In this document: in pieces, positions 7,273-16,752 of the stretch
Layout: each line of letters starts with the position of its first letter
How positions within the stretch are numbered: position 1 is the first letter of the stretch
Source: CAYYUA01 sp964542585
GTDB lineage: Bacteria > Bacteroidota > Bacteroidia > CAILMK01 > CAYYUA01
Assembly (NCBI GenBank): GCA_964542585.1
Contig: CAZIUI010000003.1
Location: 113,919-177,918 of the forward strand
Length of the DNA stretch: 64,000 bases
Reading direction: 5' to 3'
Made by a program: the position numbers and the translations under genes
Notes under the pieces: model-generated
Database searches by the model: none
Told to the model about the DNA's origin: nothing
What the model saw: only the letters and a program-made list of their open reading frames with translations

Positions 7273-10200
7273 CTAACGGGGAGTGATTACAATTTTTTCT
7301 TTGTAAACCCTATCACCTATTGAAACCTTCAACATGTAAACTCCGGCTTTCGTATCAGAGGGTATTGGCATCAGTACCTGGTGACTTCTACCCGAATGAT
7401 GGAAAGTTTGTTTTTGCTGCACTACCTGCCCGGTCATGTTGACTAATTTCATGCTGCTTACACCTTTCTGGGACCTTGTAAACATGACCTTTATTGATTT
7501 ACCTGAGCCCAACGGGTTAGGAAAAACCCTGACTTTGTTTGCATTGGGGTTGTTTTCCAGCCCTACCGCTTCAATGTTTACCTGCTGGCTGTCTACCCTA
7601 CCACAGCCCTTATCAGTAACCGTTTGTAAAGTAACTGTATAAGTTCCGGTGCTTCGGTAGCTGTATTCCGGGCTAGCAATCTGGGCAGTATCACCATTGC
7701 CAAAATCCCAGAGGTACTTGTCTGCCGCTGCATTATCCGGTATGAAGACCACCTTTCCTTTCCCCTGCTTTTTGACTTGAAAGGTAGCTTCTACCGCTTG
7801 ACCGATATTGATGGTTTGCTGCGCTGTATCCCGGCATATTTTGCCTAGAGAATCATAGAAGGTAACAAGCCTTACATCTTGATTTCCATAAATATTGTAG
7901 GTATGGTCAGGATTGGGTTTAGTGCTACCCTGGCCGTCATCAAACGACCATTGATACTGCAGGGATGAGGCACCATTGGGAATTGATTGGTTTGTGAAGG
8001 GCACGGGCTCTCCTTCACATTTTTCATCCACTGAAAATTGAGCCTCTGGAACGGGTAATAGGGAAAGGGCTTGCGTTACAGTGTCCTTGCAATTATTAGC
8101 TGCTTCTACGTTCAGAGAAACATTATAATTGCCAGGAGAAGCGTAACTACCACTTACAGTCTGTCCTTTAGCATTTTGTCCGTTCCCAAGGCTCCATTGA
8201 TATTGCTGGATGGTGGTTCCATTGGCTTCCACTTGTTCTTTTATGGAAATCGTGGGGGTATAACACAAGGTATCACTAGCAAAATCCGCTACAGGAGACG
8301 CTTTGACTTTCAATGGATTCTGACTACTACCATCGCAGCCTTCATTGGAAATAGCGGTAAGGGTTACAGGGTAAATGCCGCTACTAGGGTAGGTTGTTTG
8401 TATGTCCTGGCCGGTCAATGATCGCCCATCCCCAAGCTTCCACTCAAATTGCTGAATGGTACCTTGGTTAAGCTGCGCCTGCCCACTGAGCGAAACTGAG
8501 TTATTGGCACAAGCAGTATCGGATGAGAAACTTACTTGCGGAGCTTCCTTAACTGCTGCCTTGACCTTTGCATAGGGGCTCTTGCAACTATCAGGATCAT
8601 TGAAAGCCCGGACATAAACAACAGAATCCCGTGTTGGCTTAAAATTGAAGGTTGAAGTGTTTTGTAAAAGCAAGGTTCCGGTAGTATCAGCATACCAATT
8701 AAATCGCTGAGCGTTACCCCCTGCTTTTAAGGTAGCTTGATTCCCCTCACATATCGTGTCACCGGTAGAAATTGGTTTAGCAGGCACGTTAGAAGCATAA
8801 AGCGATTTTTTAACAGTGTCATTTTTACCATTCTGATCGGCTGACCATTTAACCCAGGCTTTGAAATTGTAATTCCGCCCTTGCTGGCTTAGATCTACAG
8901 TCTGACTAAATGGTTGACGCACGGTATCGCTTGGCCCTAGCAGATTATTCAATTGAAAGTTCTTTTGAACAGGTTGATTATTATTCAGCTTATAAGTTAC
9001 CGTAATACTGGTATTGGCCGGTATGGTATCAAATCCAAAATTGACAAGCGTAAGCGCTACAGGTTCATTACTGGTCAGACCACAACGCTCCCGGGGCTTG
9101 CTTATTTGATAGGCCAGAAGATCGTTGGCAGCATCGCGGGTTTTAAAAGCAACAGGACCTCTAAGGCTTCCAGTATCACCATTCTTACAAATTTCCCGGA
9201 TGTATACCTCATAACTTGTTGCCTTTTGAAGGCCTCCTATCATCCGGGAGGTGGTAGATGAAGTTATACGGCTACCACCACCCTGGGCAGGGCTGAAACC
9301 TTTTTGACCATAGATCACCTGCGTAGCATTTGCACTTGCAGTATTAGCCCATTGGACCTCCGCTGAGGTGTCTATAATTCTATCAACTCTTAAATTTGGG
9401 TTTCTGATTTGAATGGTAGAGGAACCGGTGTCATTGCTACCTTTGATATCTGAATCCCATTTTACCCAGGCTTTGACTTGATACATGGTATCAGCCCCTG
9501 ACAGGTTAAAGCTTCGCTTAAGCTTCCTGACAACAGAATCGCCTGGGGATAAAGAACTGGAAAGCTTTATTTGTTGCGGAGCATAAGTAGTGGTATCAAA
9601 CTGATAACCAACCTGTAACTTGGAGCCTGATTTCACAGTATCAAGACCGGTATTACGAATGCTAACGCTTATAGAGTCATCACGGGATAAGCCGCACCGA
9701 CCTTTGGGTTCAGGGAAGCTGGTAACGGCTAGATCTGGCTGACCGATCTTTATCTTATCAAAAGCTCGTCCATCGGTTACGCGTCCATTAGTAGAATTTT
9801 TCCCTTCCTGCCCAAAGCGCACCTGAAAGCTAGCACTAAAGTTCTGATTCTGCTGGCTAAGAACATTGGAAATATTCAACGGGCCTACTTTACTAAATTG
9901 ATTACTGCTGGTACTATCCAGGTTGTAAAGGCCAATCCACGAATCCTGTTGGCTTCCTCTGACCCAAAGGCTGTCATTTGAATCTCCGGCATCCTGATAT
10001 TCCCTGTGATCAAATGTTAGCACGTAGGGGTCAGAAACGCTATAGTTATTCATGTTCAAAGTCAAAATCAGGTCATTGGCAATTTGCCCACTACCTGAGC
10101 TTTTGTCCATGGTAGCAGCTTTTAGTCCGGTAGACGCTGATAAACCAGCACCTGAAAATCGTAACCTACCTGTTTTATCATCACTGCTAAAGGTCCAGTT

Positions 10201-12798
10201 GGCCATGCTGCGGCTGCAAAACTGCTTGTAATCAAGATGGCTACCTTGAAAATTCTCAAAACCTTCTTTATAAGGGAGGCCAACACGGGAGGGCGTATCA
10301 CAAGCCGTAATAAAGGTGACAGCATTTTTTAAATTGCCGGTATCCCCGCTTTGGCAAATCTCACGTGGATAGGCTTCATACAAGGTGTTGGGCTGCAGGC
10401 CTGTAAGGGTAGTTAAGGTATCTGGTACACCTCCCTTAATTTGTCCAGTACCAGGAGTAAAACCAGCGGTATCGTATGACACAACCCAACTACTGCCATT
10501 ACCGTTACTGCGCCACTTCAGGCTAGCAGAGGTATCAGTCCGGCTTGTTACCGTAATTCGATCGGGAGCCGGACAAGGCGGGATTTCTTCGTACACAATG
10601 TTATCAATACTACTTTCCCACGTTCCGTCACCATTGGCAAAAGCTACATATTCCTGAGTATCAACAACACTGGTGTCATTTAAGGGCAATGTAAATTGTT
10701 GAAACTCCCCTGCGGTCTGATTGGATTTGGGAGTTAAAGTATCAGTAATTGTAAAAGTGCTTGCTTTTGTTTCGTTATTCATAACCCCAAAAAACAAGCG
10801 CGAATTTGTTAAGTCTTCAAATGCGACTTGAACGGTTATTTGCTTATCCGCTTTGTCTAAATCAGTGAATTGTGGGGAGATAAAAAGACTCGTATCACCA
10901 TTAGTGAAAGCAGCATCATTAAAAGTAATCTTGTTTGGCCTAGAAGGAGGCGTATCGGTATTATTTCCGCTGTTATTGGCGGCAAGGTTTATCTGATCGG
11001 ACTCATTTCCCAGAGTAGACCAGCAAAACCCACGATCGCCGAATGGGCTTATGGCTGGTTGGCTGTCAAATTGCTCTTGGTAAAAAGCGGTAAAAGGATT
11101 ACAAAGCGTTGTAAACTTCAGAGCAACACTATAAAAACTAGTATCGCCATTCTGGCATACCTGACGGACATTCACTTGGTATGATTGATTGGAAGAAAGC
11201 CCGTTTAAAGTAGCTGACGAATCGTTCACTGTTATGGTATTACCTCCATTTCCATTCTTAAAAGTACCTGTATCGTAATTAACGTTCCAGGTGCTACCAT
11301 TATCCTGGGTATTCCAATTAATAGTTGCGGAGTCAACACCTAAATTACTCAAGCTTAAGTTGATAGGTTTTAAACATGATGGAATGGTTTCGTAATTGAA
11401 GTTGTCAATACTGCTTTCCCAAGTACCATCTCCATTGGCAATGAAAATATGCTCAGCGGTATCTACCAAGGAGCTATCATTAAGGTTTACTATGAATTCC
11501 TGCCAAGTACCATCTGGCTGATCATTACGGGCTTCAAGCGTGTCAATAAGGGTAATTGAGCTAGTATTCAAGGGATTATCCATAACCCCAACGAAAAGCC
11601 TTGAATCAGCCGTATCTTCAAAGGCTGCTTGAAAGCGTATCCTTTTATCATGTTGGGATAGATCAGTAAAAGCAGGTGAGATCAAGAGAGAAGTATCTCC
11701 GGCGGTTAAATCTGCGTCATTGAAAGTGACTTTATTAGGCTTGCTGACCGGTGGATCGGTGTTATTACCTGAAGTCCCGGAAGCCAGGTTTATCTGGCTT
11801 TTTTGATTACCAGCTGTAAACCAGCAAAATTCTCCAATGGGAATTGGACTTTTAGCGGAAGCACTGTCAAAACCATTGTAGTAGGATGCTGTAAAAGTAT
11901 TGCATAGTGTATTAAAACTTAAAGTATTGGATATTTCGCTAGTGTCATTGGTACTGCAAATTTCCTTGACCTGGAGGGTGTAGTTACTTGAGGACATCAG
12001 CCCTTTAAAAGTTGCGGATGTATCGTTTGAAATTAGCGTATCGGTGCCAGCACCACCCAGGATAGCCTGGTACTTAAGCTGACTGCTATCTCCGGTTTTC
12101 CAGGAAAAGTTTACAGAATCCGTAGCAATACTGTTAATAGATAGGTTGGTAGGTTTCGGGCAGGCGATTTCAAAAATTTCTATGTTATCAACAGCACTGC
12201 CCCAGATGCTGGAACTAGTAGACCCCTCGGTGCTAAAGCAGAAGCGGACTCTTAAATTAGCATTGCTATAACTACTGATGTCCACGGTATCAGCGCCACT
12301 GCCATCAGCACCCTGTGAGAATACTTGTTGCCAGGCACTTCCATCCCAAACCTCAACTCGAAAAGTACCAGTAGTAGCGAAAGATTCATGTTCCCAATCA
12401 AATTTGAGGTCTAATCCCCCCGAACCCGTTGTATTAACGGTATCAGTGACAATACAATAAAGGCTATCACTTGAAGAGGCGGCACCACCCACATTGTCCA
12501 GGTCAATAACCGCTACATTTTGATCAAAACCGCTGGGCGTTCCGCCTGCGCTCGAAGCTGGATATTCCGAGCAGTCAAAAGAAAAAATCCGGCTGTTATC
12601 CTGGCATGACCCTGAACTAACGTTGGTACCAGCCGAATCAAGCACCCAATCGGTAGGGGCAGAATTGCTGGTAAAATCCTCACTGAGGTATACCGTATTC
12701 TGCCCATACATGGTTAACGGACAGAGCGCTAAAACAACAAGCGTAAAGAGCACTTGGCCTATTTTCAAAATTGAAAAATTGTAAAAACGGTTCTTCAT
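7273..12798 (-). CDS. Very large type IX-secreted FN3/PKD surface protein (type A sorting domain)
   Basis: 1841 residues. The signal peptide spans about 1-33 (ends MYGQ). Order read from the translation: a jelly-roll-like region with DSAGTNVSSGSCQDN and DNIEIFEIACP (35-213); FN3-like modules each opening CPKPTNL, CLKPINL or CPAPDRI; a duplicated ~267-residue unit (about 298-565 and 565-835, sharing FDS, FCW, GNNTD and GDGTWESSIDN); another jelly-roll-like part (840-1020); two CARDB-like domains each with a RCGL turn; an Ig-like segment (GDTICEGNQATLKAGG); four PKD domains (about 1420-1745, WxLGDG, WSFDDG, WDFGNG); and a type A C-terminal sorting domain (VFPNPLGSG to the basic end VITPR). It is probably an adhesin or matrix protein exported by the type IX system and anchored outside. 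It is monocistronic, with a terminator at 7211 and a promoter candidate at 12901. Confidence 0.92.
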   Translation of the reverse strand: MKNRFYNFSILKIGQVLFTLVVLALCPLTMYGQNTVYLSEDFTSNSAPTDWVLDSAGTNVSSGSCQDNSRIFSFDCSEYPASSAGGTPSGFDQNVAVIDLDNVGGAASSSDSLYCIVTDTVNTTGSGGLDLKFDWEHESFATTGTFRVEVWDGSAWQQVFSQGADGSGADTVDISSYSNANLRVRFCFSTEGSTSSSIWGSAVDNIEIFEIACPKPTNLSINSIATDSVNFSWKTGDSSQLKYQAILGGAGTDTLISNDTSATFKGLMSSSNYTLQVKEICSTNDTSEISNTLSFNTLCNTFTASYYNGFDSASAKSPIPIGEFCWFTAGNQKSQINLASGTSGNNTDPPVSKPNKVTFNDADLTAGDTSLLISPAFTDLSQHDKRIRFQAAFEDTADSRLFVGVMDNPLNTSSITLIDTLEARNDQPDGTWQEFIVNLNDSSLVDTAEHIFIANGDGTWESSIDNFNYETIPSCLKPINLSLSNLGVDSATINWNTQDNGSTWNVNYDTGTFKNGNGGNTITVNDSSATLNGLSSNQSYQVNVRQVCQNGDTSFYSVALKFTTLCNPFTAFYQEQFDSQPAISPFGDRGFCWSTLGNESDQINLAANNSGNNTDTPPSRPNKITFNDAAFTNGDTSLFISPQFTDLDKADKQITVQVAFEDLTNSRLFFGVMNNETKASTFTITDTLTPKSNQTAGEFQQFTLPLNDTSVVDTQEYVAFANGDGTWESSIDNIVYEEIPPCPAPDRITVTSRTDTSASLKWRSNGNGSSWVVSYDTAGFTPGTGQIKGGVPDTLTTLTGLQPNTLYEAYPREICQSGDTGNLKNAVTFITACDTPSRVGLPYKEGFENFQGSHLDYKQFCSRSMANWTFSSDDKTGRLRFSGAGLSASTGLKAATMDKSSGSGQIANDLILTLNMNNYSVSDPYVLTFDHREYQDAGDSNDSLWVRGSQQDSWIGLYNLDSTSSNQFSKVGPLNISNVLSQQNQNFSASFQVRFGQEGKNSTNGRVTDGRAFDKIKIGQPDLAVTSFPEPKGRCGLSRDDSISVSIRNTGLDTVKSGSKLQVGYQFDTTTYAPQQIKLSSSLSPGDSVVRKLKRSFNLSGADTMYQVKAWVKWDSDIKGSNDTGSSTIQIRNPNLRVDRIIDTSAEVQWANTASANATQVIYGQKGFSPAQGGGSRITSSTTSRMIGGLQKATSYEVYIREICKNGDTGSLRGPVAFKTRDAANDLLAYQISKPRERCGLTSNEPVALTLVNFGFDTIPANTSITVTYKLNNNQPVQKNFQLNNLLGPSDTVRQPFSQTVDLSQQGRNYNFKAWVKWSADQNGKNDTVKKSLYASNVPAKPISTGDTICEGNQATLKAGGNAQRFNWYADTTGTLLLQNTSTFNFKPTRDSVVYVRAFNDPDSCKSPYAKVKAAVKEAPQVSFSSDTACANNSVSLSGQAQLNQGTIQQFEWKLGDGRSLTGQDIQTTYPSSGIYPVTLTAISNEGCDGSSQNPLKVKASPVADFASDTLCYTPTISIKEQVEANGTTIQQYQWSLGNGQNAKGQTVSGSYASPGNYNVSLNVEAANNCKDTVTQALSLLPVPEAQFSVDEKCEGEPVPFTNQSIPNGASSLQYQWSFDDGQGSTKPNPDHTYNIYGNQDVRLVTFYDSLGKICRDTAQQTINIGQAVEATFQVKKQGKGKVVFIPDNAAADKYLWDFGNGDTAQIASPEYSYRSTGTYTVTLQTVTDKGCGRVDSQQVNIEAVGLENNPNANKVRVFPNPLGSGKSIKVMFTRSQKGVSSMKLVNMTGQVVQQKQTFHHSGRSHQVLMPIPSDTKAGVYMLKVSIGDRVYKEKIVITPR

Positions 12799-12900
12799 AA
12801 AGCAGGTAGTTTGTGTTTAAAATGATGGACCTGAGTAAATCACTTGCTAATTTAAAAATTGAGGTCCATAACCGAGCAATATTCACTATTTATTATTACT

Positions 12901-12908
12901 CAAATGTA
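12901..12908 (-). promoter_or_regulatory. Putative -7 element (TACATTTG) of the 1841-residue gene
   Basis: The minus strand reads TACATTTG, an exact TAnnTTTG match, placing transcription start near 12894 and leaving a 5' UTR of about 95 bases that includes the 12826/12862 inverted repeat. The -33 box is weak. Confidence 0.4.
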
Positions 12909-13752
12909 TTTAAATATTTACACTTATATAGGGTCTTTACACTTGAAACACCATTGCTTGAAAAGCTGTACCTCAAATGATTTCATTCAAATATTAACTT
13001 AAAAAATTATGCGAATTTCTATTCAAACAATCGCAACCCAAGACAAAAAGTACCTTGACAAAAACGTTTACCAAAAAAACTTGAAGATGCAAGCTGGATA
13101 CATCGGAAACCGTAGCCTTTGATTATTGCTGTATACATTCAAGATGCCGGTCTAGTAGTTTATCTCCCAGGCTGTGGTAGTCATCTAGGGGATGTTTCAA
13201 ACTGAATAAATTCGGGATTTTTCGGTTTTAAAAGCCGTTTCAGCCAAATATAAATTCCTGTTAATCAGCTTTATCTTCTAAAATTACATCATAAAAGCAG
13301 GAAACAAAAAAGACTTTTGATACAACCCCTACAATCTTACAAACTTTACAGTAATAAGGGTATTTTCGGTAAAGCGTAAGAAAAGGCTCAAGCAAGAGAA
13401 AGGACACCGGTAGCTTACAGGACCATTTGTTTAGGGCAGGCCTTTTAAACATTTGAACCAAATTGGTCATAGCATGCTCTTGAAACCTTTCACTTATCAA
13501 AAATACTTTGCGCTCAGGGAGTGTTTAAAAGGCTTATAACATAAGCGGTTACCCAGTTGATTGTTATCGGCCTATTTCCAATAATAATCAGGAAAATGGT
13601 GATGCATTTGCTAGTTCAACAGTAAGATTATCATTCGCTTTCAGGCTTTTTTATGAGTTTCAAGCAAACATTTGCCAATTAGCTAAGCATCATACGCCCA
13701 CAGAAAAACCCAAAGCTTTGATTACAAGTTTATAAACAAAACATTTTAGATA

Positions 13753-13760
13753 TAAATTTG
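13753..13760 (+). promoter_or_regulatory. Putative -7 element (TAAATTTG) of the redox cassette
   Basis: An exact TAnnTTTG match with GTTTAT about 20 bases upstream as a degenerate -33 box. It would give a leader of about 185 bases before the ATG at 13952. Confidence 0.4.
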
Positions 13761-13951
13761 AATATTTATAGCTTCTTTTCCATTACCTAACTTTATTGTT
13801 TTCCTGGTAATACGTGAGTACTTTTTGGGTTCCATTGTCACTTATTCGCCAGCTTGTCAGCTAAACGCTATCCATAAAAGTCGAATTGATCCTTATTTGC
13901 ATTCAAAAATAAACAAGTTAGATTGCCTTGCTAAGACGAAACCTAACACCG

Positions 13952-15304
13952 ATGCATATCGTAATCATTGGCAACGGCATTGCGGGAACCACAGCAGCTC
14001 GTTATGCTCGTAAATACAATTCACAAGCAAGGATTTCGATCATTTCTAATGAGAGTGATCACTTTTTTGCCCGGACTGCCCTAATGTATATCTACATGGG
14101 GCATTTGAAGTACGAGGATACCAAACCCTACGAGGACTGGTTCTGGGATAAAAACCGTATCCATCTTTTAAGAGATCATGTCTCTAGTATCGATACTGGT
14201 AAGCAATTGCTTCATTTTCATCAGCATGAACCGATGCCCTATGATAAGCTGGTGGTGGCTACAGGATCCAATTCCAATTTTCTAAATTGGCCTGGAGTTA
14301 ATCTTAAAGGGGTACAAGGATTATACAGCCTTCAGGATCTAGAGAACATGGAGGCCTATACACAGGATACAAAGCGAGCAGTTGTAGTGGGTGGTGGATT
14401 AATCGGCATTGAGCTGGCTGAAATGCTCCACACAAGAGGTATCAGTACAACAATGCTGGTACGAGAGCCTTCTTTTTGGAACCATGTCTTGCCCATGGAA
14501 GAATCATCCATGGTCAATCGAGAGATCCTGGAACACCATATAGATTTGAGACTGGAAACTGAACTCGCAGAGATTAAAGGAGATAACCATGACCGTGTGC
14601 AAAAAGTCGTGACAAAGGATGGCCAAACCATAGAGACTCAGTTTGTAGCAATCAGTATTGGCGTTCATCCCAACCTGAGTGCTATCCAGGAATCCAATAT
14701 CCCAACGAACAAGGGAGTCCTGGTAGATGAATACCTGAGAAGCTCCGTTCCCAATCTCTTTGCAGCAGGGGATTGCGCAGAGTTAACCCATCCTAATCCA
14801 GGTCGCAGGCCTATTGAGCCGATTTGGTACACTGGAAAAATAATGGGAGAGGTCTTAGGCCATAACCTTATCAATGAGGATCGACCAAAGCCCTACGACC
14901 CAGGTGTATGGTTTAATTCCGCTAAGTTTTTCACCATTGAATACCAGGTTTATGGAAGCATCAGCCCTGATCCTGAAACACCAATCAAAACTTTATATTG
15001 GGAGCATCCCTATGGCAAAAAAGCCATTAGGATTAATTACAATGATGAAACCAGAGCGGTGATTGGTTTCAACCTCATGGGCATTCATTACCGTCACCGT
15101 GTATGTGAACAATGGATTGAAGAGGCAGCCCCCATTGAGGAGGTCTTGGCACAGCTACCTATTGCCAACTGTGATCCGGAGTTTACCCAAACCCATGAGG
15201 CTGAAGTAGTGGAAAAATTCAATTGGCAAAACCCCGGTAAAGATGTTCAGATCAAGCGAAAGAAAGGCCTTTTTGATCGCGTAAAAGCTTTAATGACACC
15301 TTGA
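13952..15304 (+). CDS. FAD/NAD(P)-dependent oxidoreductase (nitrite reductase/rubredoxin reductase-like)
   Basis: 450 residues from the ATG at 13952; an in-frame TTG at 13928 would add eight residues but sits before the first beta strand (MHIVIIGNGIAG). FAD site GNGIAG at 7-12, second nucleotide site VVVGGGLIGIELAEML, and FAD-closing motif LFAAGDCAEL, the order of pyridine nucleotide-disulfide reductases of the NirB/rubredoxin-reductase branch. There is no CxxxxC redox disulfide next to the first FAD strand. The C-terminal ~120 residues (GVWFNSAKFFTIEYQVYG and onward) form an interface-like domain with a charged tail. It heads a three-gene unit with an Fe-S membrane protein 52 bases downstream and a flavodoxin-fold reductase, which suggests it feeds electrons from NAD(P)H to the membrane partner; that link is inference. 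Confidence 0.88.
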   Translation: MHIVIIGNGIAGTTAARYARKYNSQARISIISNESDHFFARTALMYIYMGHLKYEDTKPYEDWFWDKNRIHLLRDHVSSIDTGKQLLHFHQHEPMPYDKLVVATGSNSNFLNWPGVNLKGVQGLYSLQDLENMEAYTQDTKRAVVVGGGLIGIELAEMLHTRGISTTMLVREPSFWNHVLPMEESSMVNREILEHHIDLRLETELAEIKGDNHDRVQKVVTKDGQTIETQFVAISIGVHPNLSAIQESNIPTNKGVLVDEYLRSSVPNLFAAGDCAELTHPNPGRRPIEPIWYTGKIMGEVLGHNLINEDRPKPYDPGVWFNSAKFFTIEYQVYGSISPDPETPIKTLYWEHPYGKKAIRINYNDETRAVIGFNLMGIHYRHRVCEQWIEEAAPIEEVLAQLPIANCDPEFTQTHEAEVVEKFNWQNPGKDVQIKRKKGLFDRVKALMTP

Positions 15305-15356
15305 TAGACACCATGATGAAAAGAAATTACCTGAATCACTCTTAAAACCTATAATT

Positions 15357-16718
15357 ATGGCAGCTATAAATGATAGTCTTCAGTTGAGTGCAAAATCCTC
15401 AGAAGATTTAACGCTTCAGGATAAATTAGGCTTAGGAATGGTAGGGCTTAGCCTCTTGTCAATGCTAGGCGCTGCTTTTGGCGGTGGCCAGAACATGCCT
15501 TATTTCTACATGCTTAGCAGTTTAGGATTCCTGATCGTGGGAAGCCTTATTTACTTCGCAAACTTTCTTAGAAAGCCCAAAGGTACCATTAATAACAACC
15601 TGCTTTTCACTAATGTCCTTTCCAGGGGAGCCTGGGGATGGATCCTTGCAGTGGGGCTTACCGGATTTTACGTTATTATTTACTGGCATAGCCAATTTCA
15701 GGCCTTGAATGGCCTGATAGCCATGTTGGATCCGTTTAGTAAAGCCTTAACGGGCGGGCCGGCAACGCAATGGTTTTTATACGGTACTTTTTACACGCTG
15801 GCCATTTTGCTAATGGGTTTTCGGGCTATTTTTAAGTATCGCCACAATAAGTATCAGATTGTAAGAACGATTTCCGTAATGTTTTTTCAGTTGGGTTTTG
15901 CTTTTCTACTGCCCTACTTCCTGAAAAAACTGAATGAGCCCAGCTTTTACTTCACCTATTTCTGGCCTCTGGAGCAATCCTACCTATTCCCATCCAAAGT
16001 TTCAACCCTCAGCCAAGAAGGTGCTTTAGGAACATTTATGGTTTTCTGGGGCGCCATGATGACGTTTATCGCCACCCCTACCCTTACCTATTTCTTTGGA
16101 AAGCGATGGTACTGCTCCTGGGTTTGTGGCTGCGGTGGTTTGGCGGAAACTGCCGGAGATCCCTTCCGCCACCTATCTGATAAATCCATGAGTGCATGGC
16201 AGGTAGAACGCTGGCTCATACATGGCGTATTGGTTTTGATAACCTTGGGAACCATTATTCTATGGATTGACCAAAGCACCTCTGGGGCATTTCTAGGGCC
16301 GGTTTCCACCTATTTCTCCCAATGGTACGGCTTTTACATTGGAGCGGTCTTCTCAGGCGTGATAGGAGTTGGATTTTATCCCATCATGGGCTCACGTGTT
16401 TGGTGCCGTTTTGGTTGCCCAATGGCTGCCATTCTAGGTATATTTCAGCGGTACTTTTCCCGTTTCAGGATAACCACCAATGGCAATCAATGCATTTCCT
16501 GTGGCAATTGCTCAAAATACTGTGAAATGGGAATTGATGTACAAGCCTACGCCCAACGCGGGGACAACATCGTAAGAGCAGCATGTGTGGGTTGTGGACT
16601 GTGTGAAGAAGTATGCCCAAGAGGTGTCCTGCATTTAGAAAACGGCCCTCCTAAGCATCAACGCCCCCATGCACAGGTAACCTCAAATGGCATTAAAATA
16701 TACAACAAAAGCCACTAA
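15357..16718 (+). CDS. NapH/NosR-like polytopic 4Fe-4S membrane protein
   Basis: 453 residues. Seven or eight hydrophobic helices fill residues ~25-345. Two Cys clusters of the NapH/NosR/CcoG kind flank the last helices: WYCSWVCGCGG (Cys253, 257, 259) and WCRFGCP (Cys350, 354). The C-terminus carries two ferredoxin motifs, CISCGNCSKYC (379-389) and CVGCGLCEEVCP (410-421), enough for two 4Fe-4S clusters. Family members pass electrons between quinone or flavin and periplasmic or cytoplasmic acceptors. No nap or nos structural genes lie nearby, so the terminal acceptor is unknown. It sits between an FAD oxidoreductase and an FMN-type reductase with short spacers on both sides. Confidence 0.9.
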   Translation: MAAINDSLQLSAKSSEDLTLQDKLGLGMVGLSLLSMLGAAFGGGQNMPYFYMLSSLGFLIVGSLIYFANFLRKPKGTINNNLLFTNVLSRGAWGWILAVGLTGFYVIIYWHSQFQALNGLIAMLDPFSKALTGGPATQWFLYGTFYTLAILLMGFRAIFKYRHNKYQIVRTISVMFFQLGFAFLLPYFLKKLNEPSFYFTYFWPLEQSYLFPSKVSTLSQEGALGTFMVFWGAMMTFIATPTLTYFFGKRWYCSWVCGCGGLAETAGDPFRHLSDKSMSAWQVERWLIHGVLVLITLGTIILWIDQSTSGAFLGPVSTYFSQWYGFYIGAVFSGVIGVGFYPIMGSRVWCRFGCPMAAILGIFQRYFSRFRITTNGNQCISCGNCSKYCEMGIDVQAYAQRGDNIVRAACVGCGLCEEVCPRGVLHLENGPPKHQRPHAQVTSNGIKIYNKSH

Positions 16719-16752
16719 TCACTTTTAAATCTTTTGATAAAGGACAAAAACC

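Larger units (their letters stand above)
12799..13951. other. Long divergent intergenic region (1.15 kb), no convincing gene
   Basis: AT-rich spacer between the large surface protein gene (minus) and the FAD oxidoreductase gene (plus). It contains an 8-bp inverted repeat in the 5' UTR of the surface gene (TGGACCT at 12826-12832 and AGGTCCA at 12862-12868, plus one flanking A/T pair), the two promoter candidates listed separately, a 37-codon ORF at 13009-13122 (plus) and a 79-codon ORF at 13261-13500 (minus). Neither ORF has coding-like composition or a recognisable motif. No repeat or mobile-element remnant was recognised. Confidence 0.5.

Noticed and set aside
13009..13122. 37-codon plus-strand ORF in the long gap
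   Set aside because: Short and polar, no recognisable feature; chance ORF cannot be excluded and no RBS is seen.
13261..13500. 79-codon minus-strand ORF in the long gap
   Set aside because: Uneven composition, no motif, no ribosome-binding signal or neighbour logic; kept only as a note in the gap entry.
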